Shown here one piece after another: positions 1 to 10,918 of a stretch of 64,000 nucleotides of DNA. Origin of the DNA: Impatiens glandulifera (Eukaryota; Streptophyta; Magnoliopsida; Ericales; Balsaminaceae). Within the stretch, counting starts at the first letter, position 1; every line of letters begins with the position of its first letter. The translations under genes and the position numbers were made by a program. The stretch spans positions 1,102,389-1,166,388 of the forward strand of contig NC_061864.1 in assembly GCF_907164915.1 (NCBI RefSeq). Direction: 5' to 3'. The notes under the pieces are model-generated. The model did not search any database and was not told the origin of the DNA. It was given only the letters and a program-made list of their open reading frames with translations.

Positions 1-2130
1 AAGGTAAGATGATATTTTTATGACTTTTCACTGGACAAAAAAGAACTAGACATTTCATCAAACACATGGTGTTCACTGGGCCAAAAACAAACAAAGTAAT
101 ATAAAAATTAATGAAACTTGCCATTCCAATATTATTAACAGTGTAATGGATGAGGGCCCATTATCTCTCCATTAGAATTGACTATTGAGACACCTTTCAT
201 CTCAATGAGAATATTCAACGACAATTAGACCACCATCATTATGATCACAATATGAAAGTAAGACTTACCCATTGTTGTAAACCAGCCAGTGATATGGGGA
301 AAGGCGAAAGTGAGCATTAAATGTGCATGAACAACAACCATATGAGCCACCGAACCCATCTAAATCTATATATATTTGAGTCCTTCATCAAATTTATGTG
401 GATGATATATTGAAGAATTATAGTACAAACTTTTCTTCAATTTGGGTGGATCCCATTTCAATTAAGCTTTTCTAAGAACCGAGTACGGTTGATTGTGACC
501 AGACCCAGAGAAACTGGTATCAGCTTGATTTGCATTTCCTTTCCCAGAAAAAAAAAATAAACGAAAAAGTCAGATGTATTTGTATGTTTTTAGGTTGAAT
601 ACAAATTGGTCCTTTTTTTAAAAAAATACAACATAAATTATAAAACCAAATATATCCATTAATACTTTTTTTTTTTTTTTCTCTTTTTAGACGCCATCCA
701 ACCGACAACCTCCTCTTAGAAATTAGACACCTAGTTATATATTTTTATAAATCCTAATAAAAACATTAAATAATATTATTTGATAGATAAATTTTGAATG
801 ACCATCTTCTATAATTTTATTCTCTATTAAATCCTTCAAACAAAACATTGAAGATATCCATTTTGTAATGGAGGTCCAGAGAAATCCATTAAAAGTTGTT
901 CCAATCATGAATCTATGTTAGAAATATATTGAGATAGTGTAAAGTGTAAACAATCTCAATCAATAGATGAACTGTCTAAATTTAGACTTAAAATAAATTT
1001 TGATTTTGTCTGTTGATGAAACAACTTAGTGGTTAGACAACTAATATAATTAATTTATTGTGTTTTATCATATAGTTGAGAAATCATAATTCATAACTTA
1101 TAAGAAATAGACTTAACTGGGCCACCACAAGTCCAACTTCAAAAGTAATCATGAATCTATATTAGATTTTGTGTCCTTGCCAAATTTTACCCTAAAGTTT
1201 GCTCAAATTTTTAATCTCACTTTCTTTTACTTCATACAATCTTTTATATATTTTGATTACATATATAAAAAATAATAATAGTTTTTTTTTTTGGCAAACA
1301 TAATACCCACAATTTGCAAACGATTCGAACAAGTTTCATCTTTAAATAAGTGCTCTTTCATCTTTTAGATAGATAATACATTTTCCACTTTATTTTTGTT
1401 TTAATAAAAAAATAAAAAATACATAAATAAAAAATATCAACAGAATAAAATTGTTATGCTGACATCAAACAAAGCTCATCCCCACCAAAAGGATGATATT
1501 CCGAAACAAACCAGTTACAACTAGCCCCACAAAACCAAAGAAATGAGGCTCAAGTACCAATACATCGATAAAAAAAACTGTTTTTCGTCATGTCCAACGC
1601 TGTCAAGAGAAACCGAATCGAAATACGATTCCCAAAACTACCAGCAAAAATACAAAAACCCAAAGGGAACGAGACGAAAACAAAACCTCAAACATGGAAC
1701 ATGCTCATGACCACGTCCGTATAAACAATCACAAGATATCTAGTAAATCATAACAAATCAGCTGAAACCAAAACAACAATAAACACAAATTTGGACAAAC
1801 CAATTAAATACATGTTTTACAAAAACAAAAGCAATCAAATGAAACCTCAAAACCTTATTTCTTCTCATCTCGTCTAGAAACTAACCATGCATCCAAAAAA
1901 ACAACGAGTGGTGAAGAGACTTCAGAATTGATCTACTCTTCTCTCACCTTCAACTACATTAGTCAATTAAAATTTTTAATTAATCAACTAATCAAAGTTA
2001 TTTAAACAAAATGGTATTATTAATTAATTTATATTATTGTTAGGCGTGCAAAAATGATTTAAATATTTGGTGGGGTTTGGATTATTATTATGCAATAACC
2101 CAAGTATCCAACAAACCCAATTAAATTTAT
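1..2130. other. Intergenic, no gene recognised
   Basis: AT-rich sequence with no ORF longer than about 60 codons that resembles a protein. The stretch 1440-1960 is less AT-rich than its surroundings and has no long A/T runs. It could be a decayed transposon or UTR-like relic, but I recognise no family. The first bases read AAG/GTAAG, which could be an exon end with a splice donor, but nothing upstream is visible to test this. Confidence 0.5.
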
Positions 2131-2139
2131 TATATATTT
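2131..2139 (+). promoter_or_regulatory. Probable TATA box of the LRR gene
   Basis: A TATATATTT stretch lies about 70 bases before the ATG at 2200. This spacing fits a plant TATA box with a start site near 2160-2170. The region is AT-rich, so chance occurrence cannot be excluded. Confidence 0.4.
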
Positions 2140-2199
2140 GCAAGCTCCGGGACAAGGTAAACTAGCTTTTGTTCCAACTTCCCGCCCGCAAAACCAAAC

Positions 2200-3360
2200 A
2201 TGTCTTCGTTTACTAAACTTTTCTTTCTCTTTTTCTTTGTCCTTTCTCTCTCCTCTCTCCACTCTCTCACTCTCCCCTCCGACGTCGCCGCCCTCCAAGC
2301 TTTTAAATCCACCGTCAAACCGGCCACCATTCTCTCCTACTCATGTCTCGGATCTTGGAATTTCACCTCCGACCCGTGCGCATCTCCCCGGATCACACAT
2401 TTCATGTGCGGCGTCAATTGCGATACCTCAATAACCCCTTTCCGGGTTATCCAGATCACCCTCGACCCGGCCGGTTACTCCGGCACACTCTCTCCCATGA
2501 TCTCCAAGATCTCCACTCTTGTCGTTCTTGATCTCTCCGACAATAATTTCTTCGGAAATATTCCTTCTCTTCTTTCCTCCCTTCCCAATCTTCAAACTCT
2601 CACCCTCCGTTCCAATTCCTTCTCCGGCTCAATTCCGCCGTCGATTGGGAACCTTAAATCTCTCGTATCGCTTGATCTTTCACATAATTCCCTTTCTGGG
2701 TATTTGCCCGATTCGATCGTTTCACTTTCTAATTTGAGAAGAATCGATCTGAGTTACAACAAATTAACCGGGTCCATCCCAAAACTTCCATTAAACCTTC
2801 TCGAACTCGCGATAAAAGCCAATAACCTTTCTGGGTCTCTTTCCAAATTGACATTCGACGGCGCCGGTCAGCTCGAGGTGATTGAACTCAGTGAGAATTC
2901 GTTCAGCGGTACTCTCCAAGGTTGGTTCTTTCTCCTCCCGTCTCTTCAACAAGTCAACCTGGCCAATAACAGCCTGAGGTTTATCGAGATCTGGAAGCCC
3001 GCCAACGGGAAGAGCGATCTAGTCGCCGTCGATATGGGGTTTAACAAGATAGAAGGGAATTTGCCGGTGAACTTTGCTTCTTACCCTGTTTTATCCTCTC
3101 TGTCTCTTCGTTACAACCGTTTGCGTGGATCCATACCCGCTGAGTTGGGAAAGAGCGAAAGATTGAAAAGATTGTTCCTTGACGGGAATTTCCTTAATGG
3201 GTCGCCACCGAAAGGGCTATTCTCAAGTAAAGGAGGTGTTTCGGGAAGTTTAGGAGACAACTGCCTTCGAAATTGCCCAGTTTCATCGGACCTGTGTTTG
3301 AAATTGCAGAAACCGACATCGATTTGCAGGCAAGCTTACGGTGGAAAACCAACGTCTTGA
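2200..3360 (+). CDS. Secreted leucine-rich-repeat protein
   Basis: Intronless gene for a 386-residue LRR protein. Residues 1 to about 23 are a strongly hydrophobic signal peptide. A plant LRR N-terminal cap follows, with a Cys pair near residues 49-60 and others near 70-74. About 8-10 plant-type extracellular LRRs follow, with the LxxLxLSxNxxSGxIP consensus clearest at residues 100-190. A C-terminal Cys-rich cap (NCLRNCPVSSDLC) comes next. There is no transmembrane helix and no kinase domain, so it should be secreted or wall-associated, unlike LRR receptor kinases. From memory it resembles the small Arabidopsis group around At4g03010/At1g03440, whose function is not well defined. The ATG at 2200 is the only one that gives the signal peptide. 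It converges with the ARF gene downstream. The ligand or partner cannot be inferred. Confidence 0.93.
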   Translation: MSSFTKLFFLFFFVLSLSSLHSLTLPSDVAALQAFKSTVKPATILSYSCLGSWNFTSDPCASPRITHFMCGVNCDTSITPFRVIQITLDPAGYSGTLSPMISKISTLVVLDLSDNNFFGNIPSLLSSLPNLQTLTLRSNSFSGSIPPSIGNLKSLVSLDLSHNSLSGYLPDSIVSLSNLRRIDLSYNKLTGSIPKLPLNLLELAIKANNLSGSLSKLTFDGAGQLEVIELSENSFSGTLQGWFFLLPSLQQVNLANNSLRFIEIWKPANGKSDLVAVDMGFNKIEGNLPVNFASYPVLSSLSLRYNRLRGSIPAELGKSERLKRLFLDGNFLNGSPPKGLFSSKGGVSGSLGDNCLRNCPVSSDLCLKLQKPTSICRQAYGGKPTS

Positions 3361-3789
3361 AAAGAGTCAGACTTTTGTCAGTCAATGATTTCATTTTATT
3401 TCTTTAAGGTGGTAAGTATCTGCTTCCATTAATTAATTAATTAATTAATGTATACTATATTATATATTAGCTTAATTTAGAGCTTGTTTAATGTAGGATT
3501 ACTTCAAAATACTAATCACATGATTCTTAAGTAAAAACTATCCTAAACATTAAAATATTATATAACATAAATGGATTGATGTTTATTGTTATAAAAGAAA
3601 AAAACAAGAGCCTTTATACATGAAATGACACAGGATGGACCCAATTAGATATAAGCATGTGCTTGTTATCTAACCCACTAAGATATTCTTGTTCAAAAGA
3701 AACTGGCGATACAATATTATTGAATTATTTGACTTGAATTCTAATTAATAATAATAATAATAATGTCCATGGAAATAGAAAAATACATT
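3361..3789. other. Convergent 3' intergenic region
   Basis: Shared 3' flank of the LRR gene (+) and ARF gene (-). It contains a short TTAA tandem run near 3430-3450 and an AAT trinucleotide microsatellite near 3745-3763. No gene was seen. Confidence 0.6.
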
Positions 3790-4653
3790 CTACATGAATT
3801 GTTTTCGCTGCTTGGTTCTACATGATAACCAATTAAGGCCTTCATAAAGTCCTTGCCCAGAAGTGGCTGAAGCACCTTGGATATACCTAAATATATAATT
3901 GTATCATTACATATTCGTCCAGGAAAGAAAGAAACAATTTCTATTATAATCTTACCATTGGCGACGTGTGAGTGAATGTAGACCGAGTTTATCTGCAACC
4001 TCGGACACTGTCATACAACGAGGAACGTCTTGCTTGTTTGCAAACACAAGTAGTGTCGCATCCTTTAATTCAATCTGCAATCGCGTAATTAAAATTAGTG
4101 TGCAAAATTCATGGTTAGTTAAATGCAAGTATATACTAACCGCGTTCAGCATCTGATGCAACTCGCGACGGGCTTCCACCAGTCTTTTTCTATCACTGCT
4201 GTCTACGACGAAAATAAGTCCAGTTGTCCCTTGAAAATAATGCCTCCACAATGACCTAATCTACCTACCAATTGTAATTAATTAAGGGAGACAATTAAAC
4301 CATATATATAAAAGTATTAAAAGCATGCATGGTTTATACCTTATCTTGTCCTCCAACATCCCAAACTGTGAAGTTTAGATTATTGTACTTTACAGATTCA
4401 ACATTAAACCCTTGTAAAAGAAAACAATGGAACAATATCGATGATATATGATTAAATAATAGACATTAAAAAAACATATATATGTGCATGACGAAAAAGC
4501 GATACCTATTGTGGGTACAGTCTCGATGATGTGTCCCAACTTGAGCTTGTACAAGATGGTAGTCTTCCCAGAAGCGTCGAGACCGACCATCAGGACTTTC
4601 ATATCGCTATTTGCTACTAGACGTCTTAACATTCGAGATGCAACCGTGCCCAT
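3790..4653 (-). CDS. ARF-type small GTPase
   Basis: Five-exon gene: 4653-4506, 4410-4340, 4260-4141, 4074-3956 and 3886-3790. It totals 555 nt, 184 residues, the usual ARF length. All junctions are GT..AG and in frame. ARF GTPases cycle between GDP and GTP on Golgi and endosomal membranes and recruit coats. Visible motifs are Gly2 for myristoylation, the P-loop GLDASGKTT, switch I with VPTIGFNVESV, switch [12 protein letters not shown], the guanine-specificity motif ANKQD and the ATSGQG loop. The sequence departs from canonical plant ARF1 at many surface positions and has a basic C-terminal tail ([10 protein letters not shown]). It is therefore a divergent ARF, perhaps an ARFB-like or lineage-specific copy. 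It is still closer to ARF than to ARL or SAR1 proteins. The gene is convergent with the LRR gene. Confidence 0.9.
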
Positions 4654-5517
4654 TATATCTCTCTCTTTATATATATATATATTTGATTATGAACAACAAG
4701 CTTATTTAGTATATATAGAAGGGAATTATCAAACCTTGTGAATTAGAAGCTAGAAATTAAAAATGGTACGTGACAAAGATGGAAATGGACACAGCATATA
4801 GGAAGAAGATGAGAATTAGATGCTTACTTGGCGGACGAGAGAAAGCACATTTAAAGTAGGATTATAATTCTCTATTTAATCATCCTTCTTCTTATTCTTC
4901 TCCACTTATCAATCTAGCTAGTCAATTTATCAAATTTACATATTTTATAGGTTGCATGCCAAGTTGGTACAAGTGTCATTTTATCAAAATAAACCAGAAC
5001 GAACAAACAAAAATATGTTGTTTTTTTGTATTTTCTTCAGACGATGCATTATTCGTCCACTTGCTACTAAGATTCATAAATAATTAGTTTCTAAAAAAAA
5101 AAGTCAAATTTAATAATAAAATTGTAGCCTAATCGATTTGATTCTTAAAAATTGAAAAGTGACATACTAGAGCGTGATTAGCAATCTACAATCTTATATA
5201 TATATAAAAGAGTGCAATTGTTTCTAGAAAATTATCAAAATGCAAACAAATCATTTTCAATGAATCTGTATGGGTTGGCTGTTTCATATAAGTATTTGAT
5301 CCGAAGATTTCAAAAATAAATATCTGGTTTGATAGATCCGAAAATTTTAAAAAGAAAAATGATAAAATAGTGGAAGAAATAAGAAAACGAAATAATGTAG
5401 AAAAAGAAAAAAGATCAGTAAATTTACGTTTATTTTTGATAAATTATTAGTGAAAGTTGTTGTCATTTAAAAAAAAAAAAAGTTTCATAGAGAATATATA
5501 TATTTATTTAGACGAAA
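4654..5517. other. Intergenic region upstream of ARF
   Basis: Contains the ARF promoter, with a TATATATATATATT stretch at about 4669-4684 just before its ATG. The rest is AT-rich sequence without a recognisable gene. Confidence 0.5.
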
Positions 5518-6274
5518 AATGATAGAGAGCGCGACTTGAGACAGCGACTGGGAGCGCGATGCCTATGTGCTGTGCCTACGTGGGTTGACAGGTAGAATAT
5601 TCTCTCTCCTTTTATTAATTATTTTCTCTCTCCTATTATTAATAATTAGTTACTAGAGAGAAAATAATTAATCGTGAAAATAGAAATATTAGATAAAAAT
5701 TTATTTATTTATAAGTAATAAAACTAAAAAAATATTAATAAGTCAATATAAAAAAAATAATAAAAAAAAGAAAAAAGAGGCCATAAAAAATATTTGATAA
5801 ATAAAAGAATTGAAAAGTCATAAAAATAAAATAAAAATAAAAGAGATAAATTCATAATTCAACATTGATATTAATTAGGGTTCAGGGTTTAGAATTTAAT
5901 ATTTAGGTTTTAGAGTTTAGGATTTGGAGTTTAGGGTTTAAGGTTTAGGGTTTAGAATTTATTTAAACATATTATTAAAATATTTAATCTGAGAATTTGT
6001 TGTAAATTATTGATTTATTTTAACCGTTAAACGAGAAATAGTAAATATCAAATAAATGAGTAAAATAATAATCGTGAGAATATGGATAAATGAGATAAAT
6101 TAATTTGTAGAGATAGAGAGAAAAATTATTTAATAAAAGGAGAGAGAAATTAATTAATAAGAAGAGAGATAAAATAATTAATAAAAAAAGAATATTCTAC
6201 CTGTCAACCCACGTAGCACACCACGTAGGCATCGCGCTCCCAGTCGCTGTCTCAGAGTCGCGCTCTCTATCATT
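5518..6274. mobile_element. 757-bp TIR element with 85-bp GC-rich termini
   Basis: Long terminal inverted repeats at 5518-5602 and 6190-6274 are nearly identical. Both read AATGATAGAGAGCGCGACT inward and end at TTGACAGGTAGAATATTC. The arms are GC-rich, unlike everything around them. The interior is AT-rich with further partial inversion (TCTCTCTCC/GGAGAGAGA tracts) and a run of telomere-like TTTAGGG variants at 5876-5960. It has no coding capacity, so it is a non-autonomous foldback or Mutator-like element. No clear target-site duplication was found. The outer bases ACGA on both sides suggest that the ends may lie a few bases further out. Confidence 0.8.
5876..5960 (+). repeat. Degenerate telomere-like TTTAGGG repeats
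   Basis: About ten imperfect copies of the plant telomere unit (TTTAGGG, TTCAGGG, TTTAGGT, TTTAGAG and similar) in the centre of the inverted-repeat element. Confidence 0.75.
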
Positions 6275-6625
6275 CCTCGTTCAGAATCTATGATGTCACA
6301 AGTTAGTCGGCCGTTTTATAGTTCTTATATTATTCTCATCTAAGTAAAAGTGACATTATTATTATTAGTTTTGAATATTAAAATGTAACAAATACATTTT
6401 GACAAACGAAAAAATAATAAAAACGTATAATAAATTGATTTTGAATAAAAAAGACAACCTTACACGTGGCAATTGGTGTCGTTAAACGGAAGTGGCCACA
6501 GCCGTCTGTCTTGACGGCCCCAGATCGCTCGCTCAATAGTCAACTCATCACCGTTTCTCTGGCTCCGGTCACTTCCTTCACCGCCGGCGGCAACATCTCG
6601 GCACCTCATCATTCCGACTTCTCTC

Positions 6626-9215
6626 ATGCCTACACTTCCGACGATATCCCACCACCTGTCTTCTGCTTCCTTCCCACTGAAGAAGCTCCAACGCCTCTCT
6701 CCCGCTACGATTTCTCACGCACAATATCCTTATTCTGGTCCATCTTTCCTGAAGCTCAGAGGTCAAAGGTTTCTGAGCCGCAATGGGATTCTTATGCGAG
6801 CAGAGGATAAGGCACAAGGCCAAGGATCATCCTCGTCTCAACGGGATCCTTCACCCAATACGGAGAATCAGATTCAGGTTGATTCATGGCCTTTATAGCT
6901 TCAAATATCACATCGCAGTTATTTTGCAACAAATTAATTAGGAATTTTTTGTGGTTATTCAGGATCTGACTCAATCTTCAGTTGACGATACGAGCTCGAA
7001 AGATTTTGAAGCAGCTTACCAACCAAAGACTGATTTAGTGAAAGCACTAGCAATTGGTGCTGCTACGGCAATTGGTGCAGCTGCAATTAATCATTCATGG
7101 ATTGCTGCTAATCAGGTTATCCATCCTATCCGGTTTGAAATTAATTTGAAACCATAATCATCAATATGAACAAATCAAGGTTTCTTTCAATGCAGAATGT
7201 GGCAATGGCACTGTTGTTTGCAATAGGATACACAGGCATCATCTTTGAAGAATCACTTTCATTCAATAAAAGTGGGGTTGGTTTATTGATGGCTGTGAGT
7301 TTGTGGTTTGTTAGAAGCATCGGTGTAAGATTCAATATTAGAACTTTAAATAGTTTCCTTTTAATACATCTCTGTTTCAACATTTTTGTTATGCTTTTGA
7401 CATGACTTTCCTTTATTATTCAAACTTCAAAGGCTCCTTCTACTGATATAGCTGTTTCGGAGTTATCGCATGCAACTTCTGAAGTGAGCGAGATTGTGTT
7501 TTTCTTGCTTGGTGCAATGACCATTGTTGAGATAGTTGATGCTCATCAAGGATTTAAGCTGGTTACTGACAACATAACCACCAGAAAGCCAAAGACTCTT
7601 CTTTGGGTGGTCCGTTCTTTATTTATTTTTGTGTTCTCTTCTTCCCTAACTGGCCTTTTGAGAAAATTAAATCCATTTTCAGGTTGGTTTTATGACATTC
7701 TTGCTGAGTTCAGTCCTCGACAACCTTACCTCTACCATTGTTATGGTCTCCTTATTGCGGAAGCTAGTACCTCCATCAGAATATCGCAAGTATGAAAGAA
7801 TCTTGGTATAACCTACTGCCAGTTTCCTTATTTGAACCGTTACAACATGTTTCTAGGTTTCTAGGTGCTGTTGTTGTAATAGCCGCGAATGCTGGTGGAG
7901 CATGGACTCCTATTGGCGATGTTACTACTACTATGTTGTGGATACATGGTCAAATATCCACACTGCCGACAATGAAGGTATAAATAGAATATACAAGTTC
8001 TTAGGTCTTACCCACCAGGGTATAGCTCAAGGGGTAAGAGTCTTGAACCAAAAGGCTAGGCCTCATGTTCGATTCACACTGAAAGCATTTTGATTGAAGT
8101 GGGTTGTTGTGCTAGCCTTCTAGATCTAAAAAAGAAAAATACAAATTCTTGTAAAAATGAGGAATTGGTTCTATTTACTTACAGGACTTGGTTATTCCGT
8201 CTGTTGTATCATTGGCTGTGCCATTGACACTAATGTCATTCACGAGGTAATCTTCTTCTTTTTTTATATAGAAAGTGATTTTCTTTTTACTGTATGGATT
8301 CATCATCATGAGCTGTAAATATTATTGTTTAGTGAAGTTAATGGGAAAGGATTGGAAACATCGGATCTTTTGTCATCTGAACGAATGGCCCCAAGAGGAA
8401 AGCTAGTATTTGCTGTTGGTGTAGGTGCATTGATATTCGTCCCCATTTTTAAATCTTTAACGGGGTTGCCCCCATTCATGGGTATACTGCTAGGACTTGG
8501 TTTTCTTTGGATTCTAACTGACGCTATTCACTACGGAGAACCCGAAAGGCAGAAATTGAAGGTGCCACAAGCATTATCCCGCATCGATACTCAAGGAGTT
8601 CTTTTCTTCCTCGGGATTCTGTTGTCTGTCAGCAGGTAACCACCCAAAGACATTGGACCAATTGTTTCCAGATACAGAAACAAAAACAATAAGTATTTAT
8701 TTCTTGTGTTTTAAACAGTCTGGAGGCAGCTGGGATACTGAGGGAATTGGCGAATTATCTTGATGCACATATACACAACACTGAATTGATAGCAAGTGCA
8801 ATAGGAGTGGTTTCAGCTGTTATAGACAATGTTCCGTTAGTTGCAGCAACAATGGGGATGTATGATCTCATTTCCTTCCCTCAGGACTCGGAGTTCTGGC
8901 AGTTGGTTGCATATTGTGCTGGAACTGGCGGTTCCATGCTTATAATAGGTTCGGCTGCTGGAGTTGCTTATATGGGTATGGAGAAGGTCGATTTCTTTTG
9001 GTACTTGAAAAAGGTAATATGTATATATTTTGTTATAGCATTAATGTATGTTATTCTGAAGAAAAAACCGAAGAATTCTTATTTTCACGCAGGTAAGTGG
9101 CTTCGCAGTTGCGGGTTATGGTGCAGGAATTGCTGCATACTTGGCTGTTCATAATCTTTCTCACATTGATATGCCTGCAGTTATAGCCCAGGTTCCTTAC
9201 CATTTTGGGTCATAG
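6626..9215 (+). CDS. NHD1: Plastid NhaD-type Na+/H+ antiporter
   Basis: Ten exons: 6626-6877, 6963-7115, 7196-7324, 7433-7609, 7683-7789, 7857-7977, 8185-8246, 8333-8635, 8719-9013 and 9093-9215. They total 1,722 nt, 573 residues, matching the family length. NHD1 exports Na+ from chloroplasts in exchange for protons. The N-terminus (to about residue 59, before EDKAQ) is Ser-rich and basic with few acidic residues, a typical transit peptide. The rest is a polytopic membrane protein of the ArsB/NhaD superfamily. Hallmarks are NAGGAWTPIGD at residues 284-294, IDNVPLVAATMG and AGTGGSM. The start at 6626 gives the transit peptide. The longer overlapping frame starting at 6466 is not in frame with exon 2. 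The exon 4 donor is weak (GTG/GTCCGT); a GTGGTC donor three bases earlier would remove one Val. Intron 6 carries a SINE. Confidence 0.95.
8003..8138 (+). mobile_element. tRNA-derived SINE in NHD1 intron 6
   Basis: 136-bp insertion with a box A-like segment (TAGCTCAAGGGGTAAGAG) and a box B-like segment (GTTCGATTC) spaced as in a tRNA promoter, ending in an A-rich tail. It is flanked by near-identical 12-base direct repeats, ATACAAGTTCTT at 7991-8002 and ATACAAATTCTT at 8139-8150. It lies in sense orientation inside intron 6. It lacks a cloverleaf and an acceptor stem, so it is not a functional tRNA gene. Confidence 0.8.
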
Positions 9216-10918
9216 ATTCTAACACATATTTATATACAGATGATAGATAGTGAGATATGAAGAAAGAAAAGAGGGTCCCTTCAAATAAAGATTATGGGAA
9301 ATGCTCAGAATTAGGACTCAGGAACATGATCAATTTTGATCTGATTATTTTCACTTGTTGATGGAAATAATGGGCATGAGTGTTTTTGTTCTCTATTTGT
9401 TTGACGTTTTCATTTACTATGTATGTATGTTATTCTGGAAACACTAAAATTAGTTGTTATCCCACCTGGATCAATGATTATGGGTTAAACATCCTGAGTT
9501 AACCGGGTTAACCGAGTTAGGTAGGAAGAAAGTTCTAATCGAAAAGATACTGATCGAAAGGATGCTAAATCTACACTAGGTCCGAGTGCCACTCTTTTAA
9601 TGAGTTGGTTCGGTTTGGGATTTTAACATGCATTTTTATTTTACCTTGTTAAATGAAATAAATTCCTTGTTGGATGAGATTATGTTATTTAAAAATGTTA
9701 TGAGTGTATGATTTTAATACTAAAATAGGCTGAGATAAACACTTGGTTTATAAATTATTTTGATTTTATAATTTTATATTATTCTACAAAAAAGTAATTG
9801 AATTTATATTTATAAAATACATTATTCTTAGTGTTATTTTTTAATATATAATTATTATTCTTTTAAATTAATCTATGAATAGGGGATTGCAGGAAATCTA
9901 TATAATGAATGATAAATAATTTTAAGTAAATTCATGATGTTACATTAGCTTACCTACTTTTACAATTCTAGTTTTGATAAAACTTTTTTTTTTAAGAATT
10001 GTTCTTATAAATAACTATATATATTATTTTATTTAATATTTGAAAATTGTAATATGGTCCAAATTACTATTATTTAGTAAAATGTTAAAAAAAAAATTTA
10101 TCAAGCTGATAACTTCGGTGGTTGTTGGTAAATTTTGTTTTATTTTACAATTTTTACTAAAGATTAAAACTGACCAATATACAAATCTCCTAACCCATAA
10201 TTTGATATTTATGAAAACTGCAGTAGAAAACTAAACTGCTTACATCTTTGGCTATAGGTATTTATTCTCGGTTATTCAAATTTTTAGTTTTTTAAAGTTA
10301 TTTTTCCATTTTTCTATCTAATTATATAGTTCTATATAAAAAATTATTTAAATAAATAATAAAAAATAATCAAATAAAAACCTTATTTGAATTCGAAAAC
10401 CAAAATATTCAGTACCAAATATTTAACCCGTATCTGGCAACAATTTTCTTCAACTACGAATTTTGTTCAGCATTTGTTACGATATTGAGAATTCGCCTGA
10501 AAACGTTTTCAACTGCGAGAATTTTATTTGACTCTTCTAATATGTCGATATTCTTTCACGACTAACAGTGTTCTCAATAGTACGAGAACCTAAAATTTGG
10601 GAAGCCTTGGTCGAATTGAGCCCGGTCTAGGGCACAAAATATTAAAACTTTAGAATAATGAGACAGAATAGCCAACAAGAGACATTTGAAGATAAACCAA
10701 CAGAATGAGAATCAGATTCAGATAGTATAAGAAACAGATGCAAAAAAAAGGGGTAACTTCTGACTGGACTATATTGAAAATTGGTTCAGAAAATCTCTAA
10801 AAAAGGTCCAGATTGGGATGGAACAACAACACTACAACTTATTAATCATTTTGCCTCAATAATAATAATCCCCAAAACCAAAACCAAAACTGGAAGGAAA
10901 TGAAATGAAATTACTCAC
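9216..10918. other. Convergent intergenic region NHD1/PGDH
   Basis: The 3' flanks of NHD1 (+) and PGDH (-) with AT-rich sequence between them. A motif with AACCGGGTTAACCGAG at about 9498-9516 recalls the ends of the CCGG-rich elements found elsewhere, but no element could be delimited. No gene was seen. Confidence 0.5.

Noticed and set aside
1..8. Exon end with donor at the left edge
   Set aside because: AAG/GTAAG fits a donor, but no coding sequence is visible to support it.
5876..5960. True telomere or chromosome end
   Set aside because: Repeats are degenerate, short and enclosed by a transposon-like inverted repeat with genes on both sides.
6466..6810. 114-codon frame overlapping NHD1 exon 1
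   Set aside because: It is out of frame with the conserved NHD1 exons and resembles no protein; it is a shadow of the GC-richer coding exon.
8012..8090. Possible tRNA gene
   Set aside because: A and B boxes are present, but no acceptor, D or T stems pair properly. The A-rich tail and flanking duplication show it is a SINE.
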